This document shows, piece after piece, positions 22,375 to 33,763 of a stretch of DNA of 64,000 nucleotides. Under the pieces are notes generated by a model. The model was not told the origin of the DNA and did no database searches. It was given only the letters and a program-made list of their open reading frames with translations. Origin of the DNA: Oopsacas minuta (Eukaryota; Porifera; Hexactinellida; Lyssacinosida; Leucopsacidae); NCBI GenBank assembly GCA_024704765.1, contig JAKMXF010000122.1:519068-583067 (forward strand). Reading direction: 5' to 3'. Numbering within the stretch: the first letter of the stretch is position 1; every line of letters starts with the position of its first letter. The position numbers and the translations under genes were made by a program.

Positions 22375-25300
22375 GCCCAAATTTTGAGTTGTCACTTGTC
22401 CGAAAGAGAGAGAGTATCACTTGTCAGATTAGGTTTTCAGCATATTGTCACTTCTCCGAATAGTTTTCGAGCATGCTGTCACCTGTTCGAATAGTCTTTC
22501 AGCATGTTGTCACCAGTTTGCACACGTAAACAGTCTTGAGATCAGCAACATCTTCCTGGTGTGGAGCCCGAAGAAATAGTCTCTAAGTTTGTCTGGCTTG
22601 TGCAGTATTGAAAATGCCGGCAATTATTATTGCTCATCATTGTCATAGAGCAGGGACAGAATAGCGACTGGATATGGGCAGAAAATCCAGAAAAAATGGG
22701 AAAAGCTGGCAAAACACAGATGTAAGAAGTCAAATTCAAAAATATATATTGAAGATATTTACCATCCAGGTTTTAATAACAAAGTTAACTTTGAAAGTTT
22801 AAACAAGCTGATGCATTCGTAAATCGCTAAAAACCCAAAAGACCTTCCCAATTCTATTCTGAGGAAAACATGCTAATTATTTATACCATGTGAATACATA
22901 GAGGACATTAATTGATTGAAATACAAGAATTTCACCAGTAGAAATATTCTATTTTTGATGAGCATTTGTGTGAATTTTGATGTCGTGATTTGAATGCGCC
23001 TAAACGAGGTGAAGGATGGCCGTTTGAACTTTTTAAGTAGTCTTAACTGATTCTTTACATTTTCCAACCCTCTAAAAGTTCAATTCACAAATTTTTAAGG
23101 TCTAATTTATCTTTTAGGAGAAGTATATAAATGGCCTCTCTCTATTATTTGTTGCTCGGCTACTTTCCTATCTGTATTAAAAGTAGTCTATGTACCATCC
23201 AATCCAATGATGATTGTTCCCATTATAATTTACATAAAAGTTTAGTCGGAAGATGCATCCATGGTACAATAACTATAATCAGTTGTGAGGACTTATGTAA
23301 AAGAGGCTTTGATGAAAAGCAGCTGAACTAATAGATAGCTGAAATTGAAAAGTATGTACATTCGAACCTCTTTTATCAGGGAAGTGCCGGACTGGAGGGT
23401 GACGAAATTTCAGAATTTGCACTGATCTCATAAATAACAAAAACACGATGAGAGATTCAATAATAACATGTAGTCTAATCATCGAGATGAATTTGAATCA
23501 ATGAATTATCTATGAGCAGAGGACGCTTCTCTAGGCGTATGAAATATGATGAAATGATATTTAGGAGCGGAAAAATTGTGTAACACTAATTTACTGATTT
23601 AAGAGCATGAAATTTGAGAGGAAGAGAACAAGGAGCGTCCTCTGAATAACCTCTATAACTTCCTCATTTCAATTGACGAATCTAAATGTTTCAACGGTTT
23701 TAGTTACAAAGAAACGCGTAAAATATGAAGCAAAGTAAAGACAGCTCTATCATAAAGAAATTTTCCTGATAATGGCCAAATAAATTTAAATCCTTTTGGA
23801 AAATGGTGCCGGTAGAAGGAAATGTCTGTAACTCGGAGGTCCGGATAAGAGAGTTTCGAGTGTATTAGTAGCTAAATGTAAAACCAATTAATTAATATCT
23901 TGAATCTCGACCCCACAGGTGGAGCGGCACACGGGACCACTTTGCCCCAGATCTTCAATCATTAGACTACAATTATGAGACAATTTAGATGCCTGCATGG
24001 CATAAATAATCAAGTCCTAGACAGGGTCCGAGACACAAACCGCATCTTTTTTCTAACGTTCAATTCACTTTCATCTTCAGATTCAAGTGAAAATGTCTTG
24101 AGTACTAACAATTCTCAAATAGTGCTACTTAAACAAAAATTCCTATGGATTATAAATTCCATCTTAAATCTTGTGGTATAACTTACCTTTGCCAACGTTT
24201 CTTGAATAAATTTTTATTTTTTCCAACTTCCAAACCTCAGAACATATACTGTCGGTTTGAAAGGAAATTAACAGTGGGATGTATTAAATCATCATCTAAT
24301 GAAGACGCTATTAGATTACTTCAGAATCTCTGGGTACATCCGAGGTTCTGTGTCATTGCACAAATATGTTGTGTATAATTTAAGCAGTAACAAAACCTTC
24401 GTTTGGGAGTACATCTCTTTAATTACATTTATAGCTCCTTGTTCCCAATTAGACATCCAGATATAGGAGAAATGGAATGAATTCAAGCAGGTAATCTAGA
24501 ATTTCTATAAAGTTGCTTGCTATAAATTGGGATTCTTAGCTGTAATCAAGAAATGAATAGCCGATGGACTATGTCGTGTCACAGAAACGAATATTTACCA
24601 TAATTGAAAACTGTTTTGGGATTATGTAAAATGTCCCATCAAATTGAATATTTGTAATTTCTGCCAAGAGAGCAATCATCTGTTCAGAAAAGAAAATTAC
24701 ACCAGTCTGATTTTCGCATTATACACTTAATTCGTAATATAAACTGTATTGTGTTGTAGGCAACATGTCACAAATTCGCTTGCCGTGAGTTTGATCATGG
24801 GTTGTATCATTCTTCTAGCTCGATATTCTGGAAACGAAATATTACATGCACTGGGATCCTTTCTTGTGACATAATTGAATACTTTTCTAAGGTTTGCTTG
24901 TGAATAATTTGTAAAGAATATTCATTTCTAAAGTTTATAAACACCTGTCTCATAATCATTAATACCATGATTGTGCGTCTTCATAGGAGTTATAGTATTC
25001 GTTCCTCGATTCAAGCTGCTAGTGGACCTACATCTGGTCCTAAAAATAGGACACTTAGGCAAATAATATTGCCCGTATGTTTAGATTCAAAATATTTATT
25101 TCTGGCAGGAGTTGTGATAACTCGGGAGGAAATCCATTGGTATTCGTCAATAGTATACTCCATATATTTGGATATATCGAAATTTGTTTAAATAAATTAT
25201 ATCGTAAAGTTTTTTATTATTCCTTGATAATCACAAAACTATTGACAAATTATCTTGTATAATTAACATGAGTAGGAGGTTTCGGTGACTAGTGACAACA

Positions 25301-25455
25301 GGAAGAAGACTCAGCTAAAGTCAAATAAAACAAAATGTAGAAACTATTGGAGAAGTAACAACATACTGAGAAACTATCCGGACAAGGACAACATGCTAAA
25401 AAACTATTCGGACAAGTGACAACAACATTGCTTTCAGTATGACAAAGGGCAGTTC
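22375..25455. mobile_element. 3.1-kb element with iterated inverted termini (TGTCACTTGTCCGAATAG type)
   Basis: The left end (22389-22520) has about five tandem units close to TGTCACTTGTCCGAATAGTT. The right end (25281-25450) has mirrored units such as AACTATTCGGACAAGTGACA. The interior holds a repeat module also at positions 1-545 (22888-23175) and small open frames at 23975-24378 and 24967-25191 (plus strand) without known domains. The architecture matches the 11.4-kb and 13.0-kb elements but is six times longer, so it could be a fuller member. No transposase was recognised. Confidence 0.6.
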
Positions 25456-25776
25456 AAAATTCAGACATATACAACTCCCCAGTAAGTAAGTTCTCATTAA
25501 CAATAGACTTCACAAATTATCTATGGAATCCATTTTATCAGTTGCGAGGGTATTATTGGAAGATTCTGAGATAAATCCAAAGACAAAAGTCAATAAGTTG
25601 CAAATTTTTGGCATACAAGGGTTATTAAAATCCGACATAACAGGTATCAATCCAAAATATTGCCTATCTGGCCGGAATGGTAGGGCTAAGGATAATAATA
25701 AATGTAATCGCAACTAACCTAATTAACAAATCGGGGATGGAACGGCTAGTTTACAGGAATTCATCCCAAGTATGCA
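25456..25776. other. Intron, nothing recognised
   Basis: Short opposite-strand open frames at 25510-25717 only; no domain. Confidence 0.4.
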
Positions 25777-25784
25777 CTTGTGGT

Positions 25785-25857
25785 CAGGGCTGTATCAACT
25801 CATTTTATTGAATCAGTTAAATGAGTTGGTAGAAAAAAATGAGTTGATACAGCCCTG
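25785..25857. mobile_element. 73-bp hAT-type MITE
   Basis: Perfect 22-bp terminal inverted repeats starting CAGGGCTGTATCAACTCATT are separated by 29 bp. The element is flanked by a perfect 8-bp target duplication CTTGTGGT (25777-25784 and 25858-25865). An 8-bp duplication with a CAGGG-type terminus is the hAT signature. It is too short to code for anything and must be moved in trans. Confidence 0.92.
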
Positions 25858-25865
25858 CTTGTGGT

Positions 25866-26323
25866 GATAAAAGTAAAGATGTAGGGAAATCTTGTCATAG
25901 ATAATCATCACTAACAATCGTGTACAAACCAATATTAAAGCAAACACACGATCTGCAATCCTGCATATGTGATTCTATGTTGCCCTAGCCTCGTGCTACT
26001 CTAGATACGCCTATGTTCATTCATACTTCAGAATAAGCATAAAATGCATATGGGTACTTAGCCCAATAGCCAATACAATAGACCAATCTCGATATAATAG
26101 AAAGGACCAATTGTGTATTTGTATAACGAAAGTTTTCGATGCTACATGGATCTATGACTTGTAGGTATTAAAATCTTTATTTTACTGAAAATCAGCCACG
26201 GCAATTTCGCCAAAGGTCAATTGCGCAACAATTATCGGCAACAATTCATTTATACTGTATTACAAATTACATGATTATAAATTGCACAATCCGCCAAACG
26301 CTATATCAGGCATCAGCCATAAA
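25866..26323. other. Intron, nothing recognised
   Basis: AT-rich sequence between the MITE and the large palindrome; no gene or repeat assigned. Confidence 0.45.
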
Positions 26324-26933
26324 TATTAGGCCGGATCGAGAAAAGTATACATCGTCGCTTCAACTTCTACCTAAGGCAAAACTTGCCTTTACTCTTTTCC
26401 AGGAAAATGCGAGACATAAATTTGAAAAATATTTCGAGTTGACCCTTGCGGTTTTATATTTTTGCTGTGTCACTTTCGCAAACTTGACTTTAAATTGTCC
26501 GAATTTTCTAATTCCGTTGACTTAGCCCCTTTAGATATATTATTTGGTAATAGTAAGTCGCATATTTGCTTTCGAATGGTGTATTAGGCTAATTTATATG
26601 TCCAAAGATACTCAAGTTATCAAGATATTTTTTGCATATTCTATCATACCCTAATAATATTATCCACCCCCCTTTTCCCCCGAAGATTTGCAAATGCATA
26701 ATTCTTACAAAAAATAGCTATATCCTCACCAAACTTAGTATAATTCTGTATCTAGATCCAAATTCATCAATAGATTACCACAAAGAAATTTTACTAACTT
26801 TCCTTGTCTCTTGCTCTTAACCTAGTTACCATTTATCTAGCATGGAATTTATGGTCAATTATTGCATCTAAATAAAAACTCACTCAAATCACTCATATTA
26901 TAGAGTGATTATATTCCTATAATTTATGTAATT

Positions 26934-27170
26934 TTGAATATGGTAGGATACACGCTTAGTATTGTAGTATTTCATCCTGTTTTTCGTTATCCTGGACCCA
27001 TCCCAGAAAATCTACTCCCAATAAAACTAGATCTATACAATCATCATAGTATGCTTAGAAATGAAGATTCTAAATCAACTAGAGATGATATAGCGAAAGA
27101 ATTAACTGAAGTATTAGTGCGTATCTATAATTTGGCTTCCATACCCACAAAATCAGAGCTCCAAATATGA
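26934..27170 (+). CDS. Small unknown ORF, left arm of palindrome
   Basis: 78 codons, not recognised. A proline-rich centre (RYPGPIPENLLPIK) is followed by a likely helical charged segment (TRDDIAKELTEVLVRIYNLA). There are no cysteines, signal peptide or membrane span. The start ATG is one of two close Met codons (MNM). It could be an exon or truncated fragment of a transposon protein. It has an identical mirror copy at 27361-27597. Confidence 0.35.
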   Translation: MNMVGYTLSIVVFHPVFRYPGPIPENLLPIKLDLYNHHSMLRNEDSKSTRDDIAKELTEVLVRIYNLASIPTKSELQI

Positions 27171-27360
27171 CAGTACATCATTTCTGATATTATTGAGAGA
27201 GCTAAATACTACAGAAAAAGTATCCAAAACAAGTAATAGCCTGACCGTGTCCAGCCTACAATTCCGAATTCAATGTCTTGTTCCACGTCTCAAGTTGCAA
27301 ATGCCTAATTCAAGAAGCAAAAAGTTTTGCTCTCTCGATAATATCAGAAATGATGTACTG

Positions 27361-27597
27361 TCATATTTGGAGCTCTGATTTTGTGGGTATGGAAGCCAAA
27401 TTATAGATACGCACTAATACTTCAGTTAATTCTTTCGCTATATCATCTCTAGTTGATTTAGAATCTTCATTTCTAAGCATACTATGATGATTGTATAGAT
27501 CTAGTTTTATTGGGAGTAGATTTTCTGGGATGGGTCCAGGATAACGAAAAACAGGATGAAATACTACAATACTAAGCGTGTATCCTACCATATTCAA
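27361..27597 (-). CDS. Small unknown ORF, right arm of palindrome
   Basis: Identical in translation to the frame at 26934-27170, in opposite orientation, and pointing toward the same spacer. Because the two copies are locked together by the palindrome, their agreement is not independent evidence of selection for coding. Confidence 0.35.
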   Translation of the reverse strand: MNMVGYTLSIVVFHPVFRYPGPIPENLLPIKLDLYNHHSMLRNEDSKSTRDDIAKELTEVLVRIYNLASIPTKSELQI

Positions 27598-28490
27598 AAT
27601 TACATAAATTATAGGAATATAATCACTCTATAATATGAGTGATTTGAGTGAGTTTTTATTTAGATGCAATAATTGACCATAAATTCCATGCTAGATAAAT
27701 GGTAACTAGGTTAAGAGCAAGAGACAAGGAAAGTTAGTAAAATTTCTTTGTGGTAATCTATTGATGAATTTGGATCTAGATACAGAATTATACTAAGTTT
27801 GGTGAGGATATAGCTATTTTTTGTACAGAATTATGCATTTGCAAATCTTCGGGGGAAAAGGGGGGTGGATAATATTATTAGGGTATGATAGAATATGCAA
27901 AAAATATCTTGATAACTTGAGTATCTTTGGACATATAAATTAGCCTAATACACCATTCGAAAGCAAATATGCGACTTACTATTACCAAATAATATATCTA
28001 AAGGGGCTAAGTCAACGGAATTAGAAAATTCGGACAATTTAAAGTCAAGTTTGCGAAAGTGACACAGCAAAAATATAAAACCGCAAGGGTCAACTCGAAA
28101 TATTTTTCAAATTTATGTCTCGCATTTTCCTGGAAAAGAGTAAAGGCAAGTTTTGCCTTAGGTAGAAGTTGAAGCGACGATGTATACTTTTCTCGATCCG
28201 GCCTAATAAATATATTCGACTGGTAGTCTAGTTATTATGGCAATGAATATTTACAGTCGAAACAGTCTGTTTACAATTTCTTTGCAGGAAAAGAAATAGT
28301 ATGAAAAAACAGAGAGAGGAACAAAACATGAAAATGGATGAAATCCTACATTCTTCTGTTATACATAAAAAAGGATTTCACACACCTAATCAAGATCGTA
28401 ATTCGGACTTCGCCACCATAAGGACAGATAATATTTTAGATGTTAAATTGAATGTTTGTTTGTAAGAAAATTGAATTACGTACTACAAAC

Positions 28491-28831
28491 CTGTACAGCA
28501 AGGATGGTGGTGCCAACTGCAGTAGTTTCTAAGACTTGAATAGAATAGGAGCTCTCAAGAAAAATAGGAGAATTATCATTCACATCTCCGATTGGAATGT
28601 AAACAACAGCTGTATCAGTTAAAGTTCCGTCAGATGATTCAACGATAAGCGTATGACTAGTAAATGATTCATAGTCGAGTATACTTCCACCAGGTTCGAT
28701 ATTGACAAGTATTTCCCCAGTTGCATCATCAACTCTAAATCGATTGTCTGCAGACTCAAGTAAACGAAAATTAATGTCATTGTTCGGAAAAATATCATCA
28801 TCCACAGCAACAACATTCACAACAGAGGTTC
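28491..28831 (-). CDS. Cadherin gene, exon 4 of 8 in window
   Basis: 341-nt exon with acceptor TTATTTAG (phase 1) and donor GTTTGT (phase 0). It carries the middle and end of a cadherin repeat: SVVNVVAVDDDIFPNNDINF, then RVDDATGEI, LDYESF, VESSDGTLTD and the calcium motif GDVNDNSPIF. It then begins the next repeat with ESSYSIQVLETTAVGTTI. The LDYE motif replaces the more common LDRE. The reading frame is fully open. Confidence 0.93.
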
Positions 28832-29734
28832 CTAAATAAAATAATCATTATTTGAACAAAGTCCAGTTGAAGGCTCGAAATGCATATCGGCATAATGTAG
28901 AATAGACGTGATGTTTCGACAAATCTCTTGCAAAATTCTTGGCATTATGTCTCGCAAAAAAGCATAAGACAATTCCCGAATTAGTAATATTGGATAAAAT
29001 GTGTGTCTCCAGCATATTTTCACACTGGACTCTTGAGCGGTATTAGGCTTTTGTATTAGCGATTCAGACATTAATATTAGAGTACATTATACAATAGTGA
29101 AACATCAAATGCATATTTTGAATGAAATGAATAATTTCTCAGGTTATATAGTGGAACATAGGAATTACAATTGCCAGAATTAGGAATATCTGCGTAGAAG
29201 TAACTCTTAAACAACAAAGGTTAATGCAAAGAGTAATTCAAACTAGCAACGGGAATTCAAAAAAAGTAGCCAGAATATCGAGATTACTGGCTTGTTACTT
29301 GGGGTTCCAAGCACGGAGTTAGACAGGTTATTCGGAGCATGCTCCTAGCGAAAAAACCTCCGAAATTTTCATACGACTAAATCAGTAATTAGTGTAACGA
29401 GAAAGATCTTCAGTTGACACTCCAAAATAAAATATCGTCAAAAATAATACGTCTATAGGAGCGTCGAGCGGTCCAAGATAATTCCTTGGTACCAGGGTAG
29501 TATCTGGAAATTCCATTTCCGGTTTCATAGGACCACACACGTAATAATGTTGAATAGTCTTCGACTCTTTGTTTACAATTTTGAAATTCACAAAATTAAT
29601 AGTGAATATTGAAACAACTTCTGCAATGTATAATTGAGACTAATAGTAATCAAAATGCATATATTAATTATTAAACATCTTCCAAGAAATTTAAATAATT
29701 CTCTATATTAACAATAACATCAAATTCAAAGTTA
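28832..29734. other. Intron, nothing recognised
   Basis: Several short minus-strand frames (28832-29071, 29382-29591) lack recognisable domains or cadherin motifs. Confidence 0.4.
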
Positions 29735-30350
29735 GTACCGCGCTTCGCTTGCTAGGTGGCTGCGCAACAACTTAGGGGATCGGGTTAGCTTGAGTATAAA
29801 ACAACTACACTTCTTCATACTTTTGGTCGCTAGGCGACGGGACATACTCAGCACTATGTGCCTCGGGGTTAATTTTTGTGGAATGTTAATTTAGTATCAC
29901 CCATGGCCCATCCAAATTCAATTTAATGACCTTCAGTGGTCATACTGGAGCTCATACGTGGCTTTTGGTCAGTAATTTCGTTACTTCGTGCATCGGGTAT
30001 TAAGAAATTCTGAAGTGTTCCGAAATTTGCAAAATTTTACACAGTCATGATAACAGAATAATCCCATGATAAGTTAGCTTTTGGTCAGAATGATGACGTC
30101 AGGACATTTGTCACATTGAGGGTAGCTGTGATTCTACTTTCTAACTTTTATGATGGCATATTGGCTGAGAAGTGTTAAATCATGTGATATTTCGAAAATC
30201 TCAAAAGGTTACAATGACGTCATATTTGTGAATTTCGTCCAAGACTCGAACTTCTCTGAACCTGAAATCCTTGTATGCCCAAAATAAGTTTGGGGTGTCC
30301 TCCAGTTCCTTCAATCAATCCTGGACAAAAAACATGCAAATAAGTATAAG
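29735..30350. repeat. Family B dispersed repeat, copy 2
   Basis: The longest copy. It begins CGCTTCGCTTGCTAGGTGGC, followed by GGTCGCTAGGCGACGGGACATACT, here split as GGTCGCTAGGCGACGGGA and CATACT, then TTCGTGCATCG, CAGTCATGATAAC, ATGACGTCA and CCAAGACTCGAAC. No ORF. Confidence 0.65.
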
Positions 30351-30660
30351 TATATATGTTACCGTCCAAATTGAGTAAGGTTATTCTTATACAAAATTTG
30401 AGATTAATTATTATTGTTTACTAAACAACATCATTAGAAAATTGGAAAGATATGTTTTATGGCCTGCAAAAATACATGAATTTACCAAATTCCAAATTTT
30501 ATGTTGTATCTAGATTCATACTACTAATAAATTCCTCCAATTGACTGTATTTGTATGGTCAATACTATTAATATCTAAATATATACATAAATAACACCAT
30601 ATACTGTTATATATTATGACAAAGTAGGAAATAATGTAGTAATTGTACTTCTAGAAACTC

Positions 30661-30715
30661 TCAATCAACTGGTCGACTACCATTTGATTATAATGGTAGT
30701 TGACCAGTTGATTGA
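30661..30715. repeat. 24-bp-arm hairpin
   Basis: Arms of 24 bp (starting TCAATCAACTGGTCGACTAC) with one mismatch, and a 7-base loop TGATTAT. It lies about 35 bp outside the start of the duplicated integrase module. It may be a tiny MITE or a terminal structure of that element; no target duplication was seen. Confidence 0.7.
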
Positions 30716-30746
30716 AGTGGTTTTGAAAAGTCATTTTCCAAAGGTG

Positions 30747-31170
30747 AGAGAGAGATGGTGATATCGAGAATTACTGAGACAATTGCGATACAAACGATCG
30801 CAAACGGGGCAGGACCAAGTTGCGCTATTCTATGGAGGAATGTGAATGTGTAAAGGTTCTATACATGAAAGGGGGTGAGTTCCGGGGGTATTCACTGACG
30901 TGCGAGACTCTGAACAAGTACATACCATGTGCAGGGGAGGCCAAGACACACACAGGACCAGGGAAGTGTGAAGCGAACTAATTGTGATTTCAAGAAGCTA
31001 TTATTCGTACATCTCATGGATGCGGGTAAAGAGACCAATGAGTGGGCAAGTGAGTTACAATTGTTCAGTATATTAAGAATAACGCATACCACTCGGGTAT
31101 TAAGGCGACACCCCTCTCTGTACATTTGGGAAAACGCCACTTGATCTCAGTGTGGATATGCTACTGCCAA
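30747..31170 (+). pseudogene. KRBA2-like integrase fragment, inverted duplicate
   Basis: Plus-strand residues QGRPRHTQDQGSVKRTNCDF, HLMDAGKETNEWASELQ and RRHPSLYIW repeat the C-terminal half of the integrase on the opposite strand at 31274-32147, lacking the first two catalytic Asp regions. The flanking non-coding block GCGATACAAACGATCGCAAA is also mirrored at 32250. It is thus one arm of an inverted duplication with an internal deletion. Confidence 0.75.
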
Positions 31171-31273
31171 GCGAGGTCTGCTACTGTGTCCTCCTGCTCC
31201 TAGGAGGGAATGAAAGATGGGTAGGTACTGATATCGTTGGAAGAACAAGGGTGTCATGGAGCAGTACCAGTGA

Positions 31274-32150
31274 TTAGTTCTTGTAGGAAAGAGAGGTTAA
31301 AAACATAGAACTGGGCGGTGGTGGTATATGCAGAGTATGAGCATACTCGGTAACCTGTTTGGTAGCTAGCGCCTGTTCCAGCTGGTCCTCATCATCAAGG
31401 GTGTTAAGTATCTCGCTTGGCAGTAGCATATCCACACTGAGATCAGGTGGCGTTCTCCCAAAGTGTACAAAGAAGGGTGTCGCCTTAACACCCGAGTGGT
31501 AAGCGTTAATCTTACTATACTGAACAAATTGTAACCCACTTGCCCACTCATTGGTCTCTTTACCCGCATCCATGAGATGTACGAATAATAGCTTCTTGAA
31601 ATCACAATTAGTTCGTTCCATACTTTCCTGGTCCTGTGTGTGTCTTGGCCTCCGCTGCACAAGGTGTGTACTTGTCCAGAGTCTGCGAACGGCAGTGAAT
31701 AGATGCTTGTTACCGAACTCTCTCCCATTATCCGTGTGCAAGATATGTGGCGGCCCCCATGCTCACAGAAGATCTGCACCAGAAGTTCAGCCATTTCTAC
31801 CACTCGCTTGGACTTGAGAGGCCTCAGGATGACAAACTTGCTGAAGCAGTCCTGATAGTTGAGGATGTGACGACAGTCCTTGTCTGAACATGTCTGCATA
31901 TCCACAAGTCAGCCTGCCCACGCAGCCCAACATTCTCAGGTATGATAGGTCTGTGGATAACTTTCAGTTTAGATTTCCTGCCCTTATTGGCTTGGCAAAT
32001 GGCGCAAAGGCGTACAAAGAGGACAATCACTGCACGAAGCACGTGATAGTTGTGGCTCATGAAATACTCGTACATCCTGTCATGTACCCCATGACTGAGC
32101 TCGTGAAGTGCGGCCGCCAACGTATCCCACAGGTCTTCCTTAGCCACTAC
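31274..32150 (-). pseudogene. KRBA2/SCAND3-like integrase, frameshifted
   Basis: Read on the minus strand, the order is a zinc-binding segment ending CAICQANKGRKSK, a linker VIHRPIIPENVGLRGQADL, the first Asp in HILNYQDCFSKFVILRPLKS, the second in HTDNGREFGNKHLF, the catalytic Glu in QDQESMERTNCDFKKLL, and the tail YSKINAYHSGVKATPFFVHF. This is the integrase-type core found in KRBA2 and SCAND3 proteins and their parent transposons. The three segments lie in different frames (breaks near 31870 and 31740), so this copy is inactive. No reverse transcriptase is nearby. Confidence 0.8.
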
Positions 32151-32330
32151 GCGTAACTTTCTATGTGTAGCCTCTGGAACTCACCCCTTTCATGTATAGG
32201 ACCTTTACACACTAAAACTCTTCTACAGAATAGCGCAACTTGGTCCTGCCCAATTTGCGATCGTTTGTATTGCAATTGTCTGCTCTGTAATTCTCGATAA
32301 TCCCATTTTTCTCATGGCACCCACCAATTG

Positions 32331-33044
32331 TAAATTGAACTCTTTAAGCTTGGCTTCGAATATTCTTTTGACAAAATGAAAGAGTAAATTTATCCTTTGT
32401 CCAGATGAACAAAGAATAATAAGTACAACACATTATTATAGTAACTAGTTAGAAATAGCGGAGTAACTGTCGCGTGATAGCACAAGTGCTACTTTGGCCT
32501 ATCACCCTAGTAGAATTGTGCACCTTGTGTATGGTAATTTGGTAATTTTTTGCTGAACTTGGGCAAGATTTTCGACACCCAATATGCTAAATTGATGCAA
32601 ATACTTTCTAAATATCAACGATTTCCAACAGTAACCTAAAAGTACTTAGTATTCCCTACATAAATAAGACTAAAGTAGAAGGTTAGTGAAATTCGTCGTA
32701 AAACACTTATTGAGGCCTTAAACATGGTAATGTAGTTAAAACTGTCACCGAGAAACATAATCTAATTGAGGCGTTCTCAAAATGGACCGTGGAGCACATA
32801 GGGGGGGGATGGAAGCATACTGGGGGAATATACCGCAAGGGGAGCTGAGGGGACGAAAGCATCCACAGAGATCGAAAAATAAGTTGTAACAGGATATTAT
32901 TAAATGTATAACCAATAGCTAGTGTTAATTTAGAAAATGAATATAAGAATCGGTCCCAGTAGATGGTAATTTATCAATAAGATAGTTGCACTAGTGATTA
33001 CTTACTCGAGGAGTAATCTTAATCACGATCTTGTCATTTTCATA
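32331..33044. other. Intron, nothing recognised
   Basis: No domain or repeat assigned. GC-richer bases at 32800-32865 (GGGGGGG run at 32803) are of unknown origin. Confidence 0.4.
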
Positions 33045-33763
33045 AAAATGGATGCTGAAAAGTGGGTAACCACATAAAAAAGCAAATTACAAAGAATATG
33101 GTAAACTTGATCACAAAATATGGAAAGTAATAAGGAGTGCCGACAGTATAGCGCTGATGATATCAAATACGGGTTTGTGAAACCACAATGCGATGAACAG
33201 CTTCCAAAGTGCTTGCTTAAGTGATCAAATATAATAAAGCTAAGGAATGAAGACTTCAGGGATGATTCTTCATTAAAAATCACTGTACGGCGAAAAGGCA
33301 AATAAGGATGTTGAATTCTTCAAAGACTTGCGAGACAATCTCAAAAAGATGGGCGGAATCTTTGGAAAGGTGAACAAACAAAATATGAAAAGTATAGTCG
33401 AATCACCAACATTTCGCTATTAATAGCTTAAACTGGTAATGAACATTCTAATGGTAAAAAAATAATTCTCCCGCAATTCAAGAAGTAGTGACTACTGTTA
33501 TGTATGGAAATGGTGGAAGTATATTACAGTCCATTCCTCAAAGCAATGATGCGGTTGCGAGAAGAACAATATTATGGGTACTGATGTCGAAAAATTCACA
33601 ATATGACATACTTGGAACGACGGAATTTCAAATCAAATCGACGAATCTACTCTTCCAGGAAAAGAATGGCTACTTCTTGCATATGCCCGATTCATTCAAG
33701 GGGGAGAGTTGGTTGAGGAATGTTCTTTGCGGGACCGCTTGTAACAGATTCAAAAAGTGAATC
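33045..33763 (+). pseudogene. hAT transposase relic (ZBED5/SCAND3-like)
   Basis: The plus-strand translation gives ADDIKYGFVKPQCDEQLPKC, resembling the start of a BED zinc finger, then LRNEDFRDDSS and, in the open frame at 33488-33760, LPAIQEVVTTVMYGNGGSIL followed by QSIPQSNDAVARRT, a conserved segment before the first catalytic Asp in this hAT clade. The reading then decays. It corresponds to residues 120-160 of the intact hAT protein at 53.6 kb but is a different, older lineage. The 3' part is cut by family A copy 6. Confidence 0.7.

Larger units (their letters stand above)
26324..28208. mobile_element. 1.9-kb near-perfect palindrome with duplicated ORF
   Basis: Arms of about 880 bp (26324-27203 and 27328-28208) are reverse complements with at most a few differences; a single-base indel was seen in the run near 26707/27822. 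The spacer is about 124 bp. The outer boundary reads TATTAGGCCGGATCGAG. Each arm carries the same 78-codon frame (26934-27170 plus; 27361-27597 minus), translating identically: SIVVFHPVFRYPGPIPENLL, SKSTRDDIAKELTEVLVRIY and SIPTKSELQI. Identity of arms this long implies recent origin or gene conversion. No transposase domain was recognised. Confidence 0.85.

Noticed and set aside
22389-22520. Second CRISPR-like or satellite array
   Set aside because: It has an inverted counterpart at 25281-25450, so it is a terminal array of one element.
23975-24378. Plus-strand frames inside the 3.1-kb iterated element as a transposase
   Set aside because: No DDE, HUH, helix-turn-helix or zinc motif visible; left as unassigned interior.
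32803-32865. GC-rich run as a promoter or CpG island
   Set aside because: Too short, with no CpG enrichment or nearby gene start.
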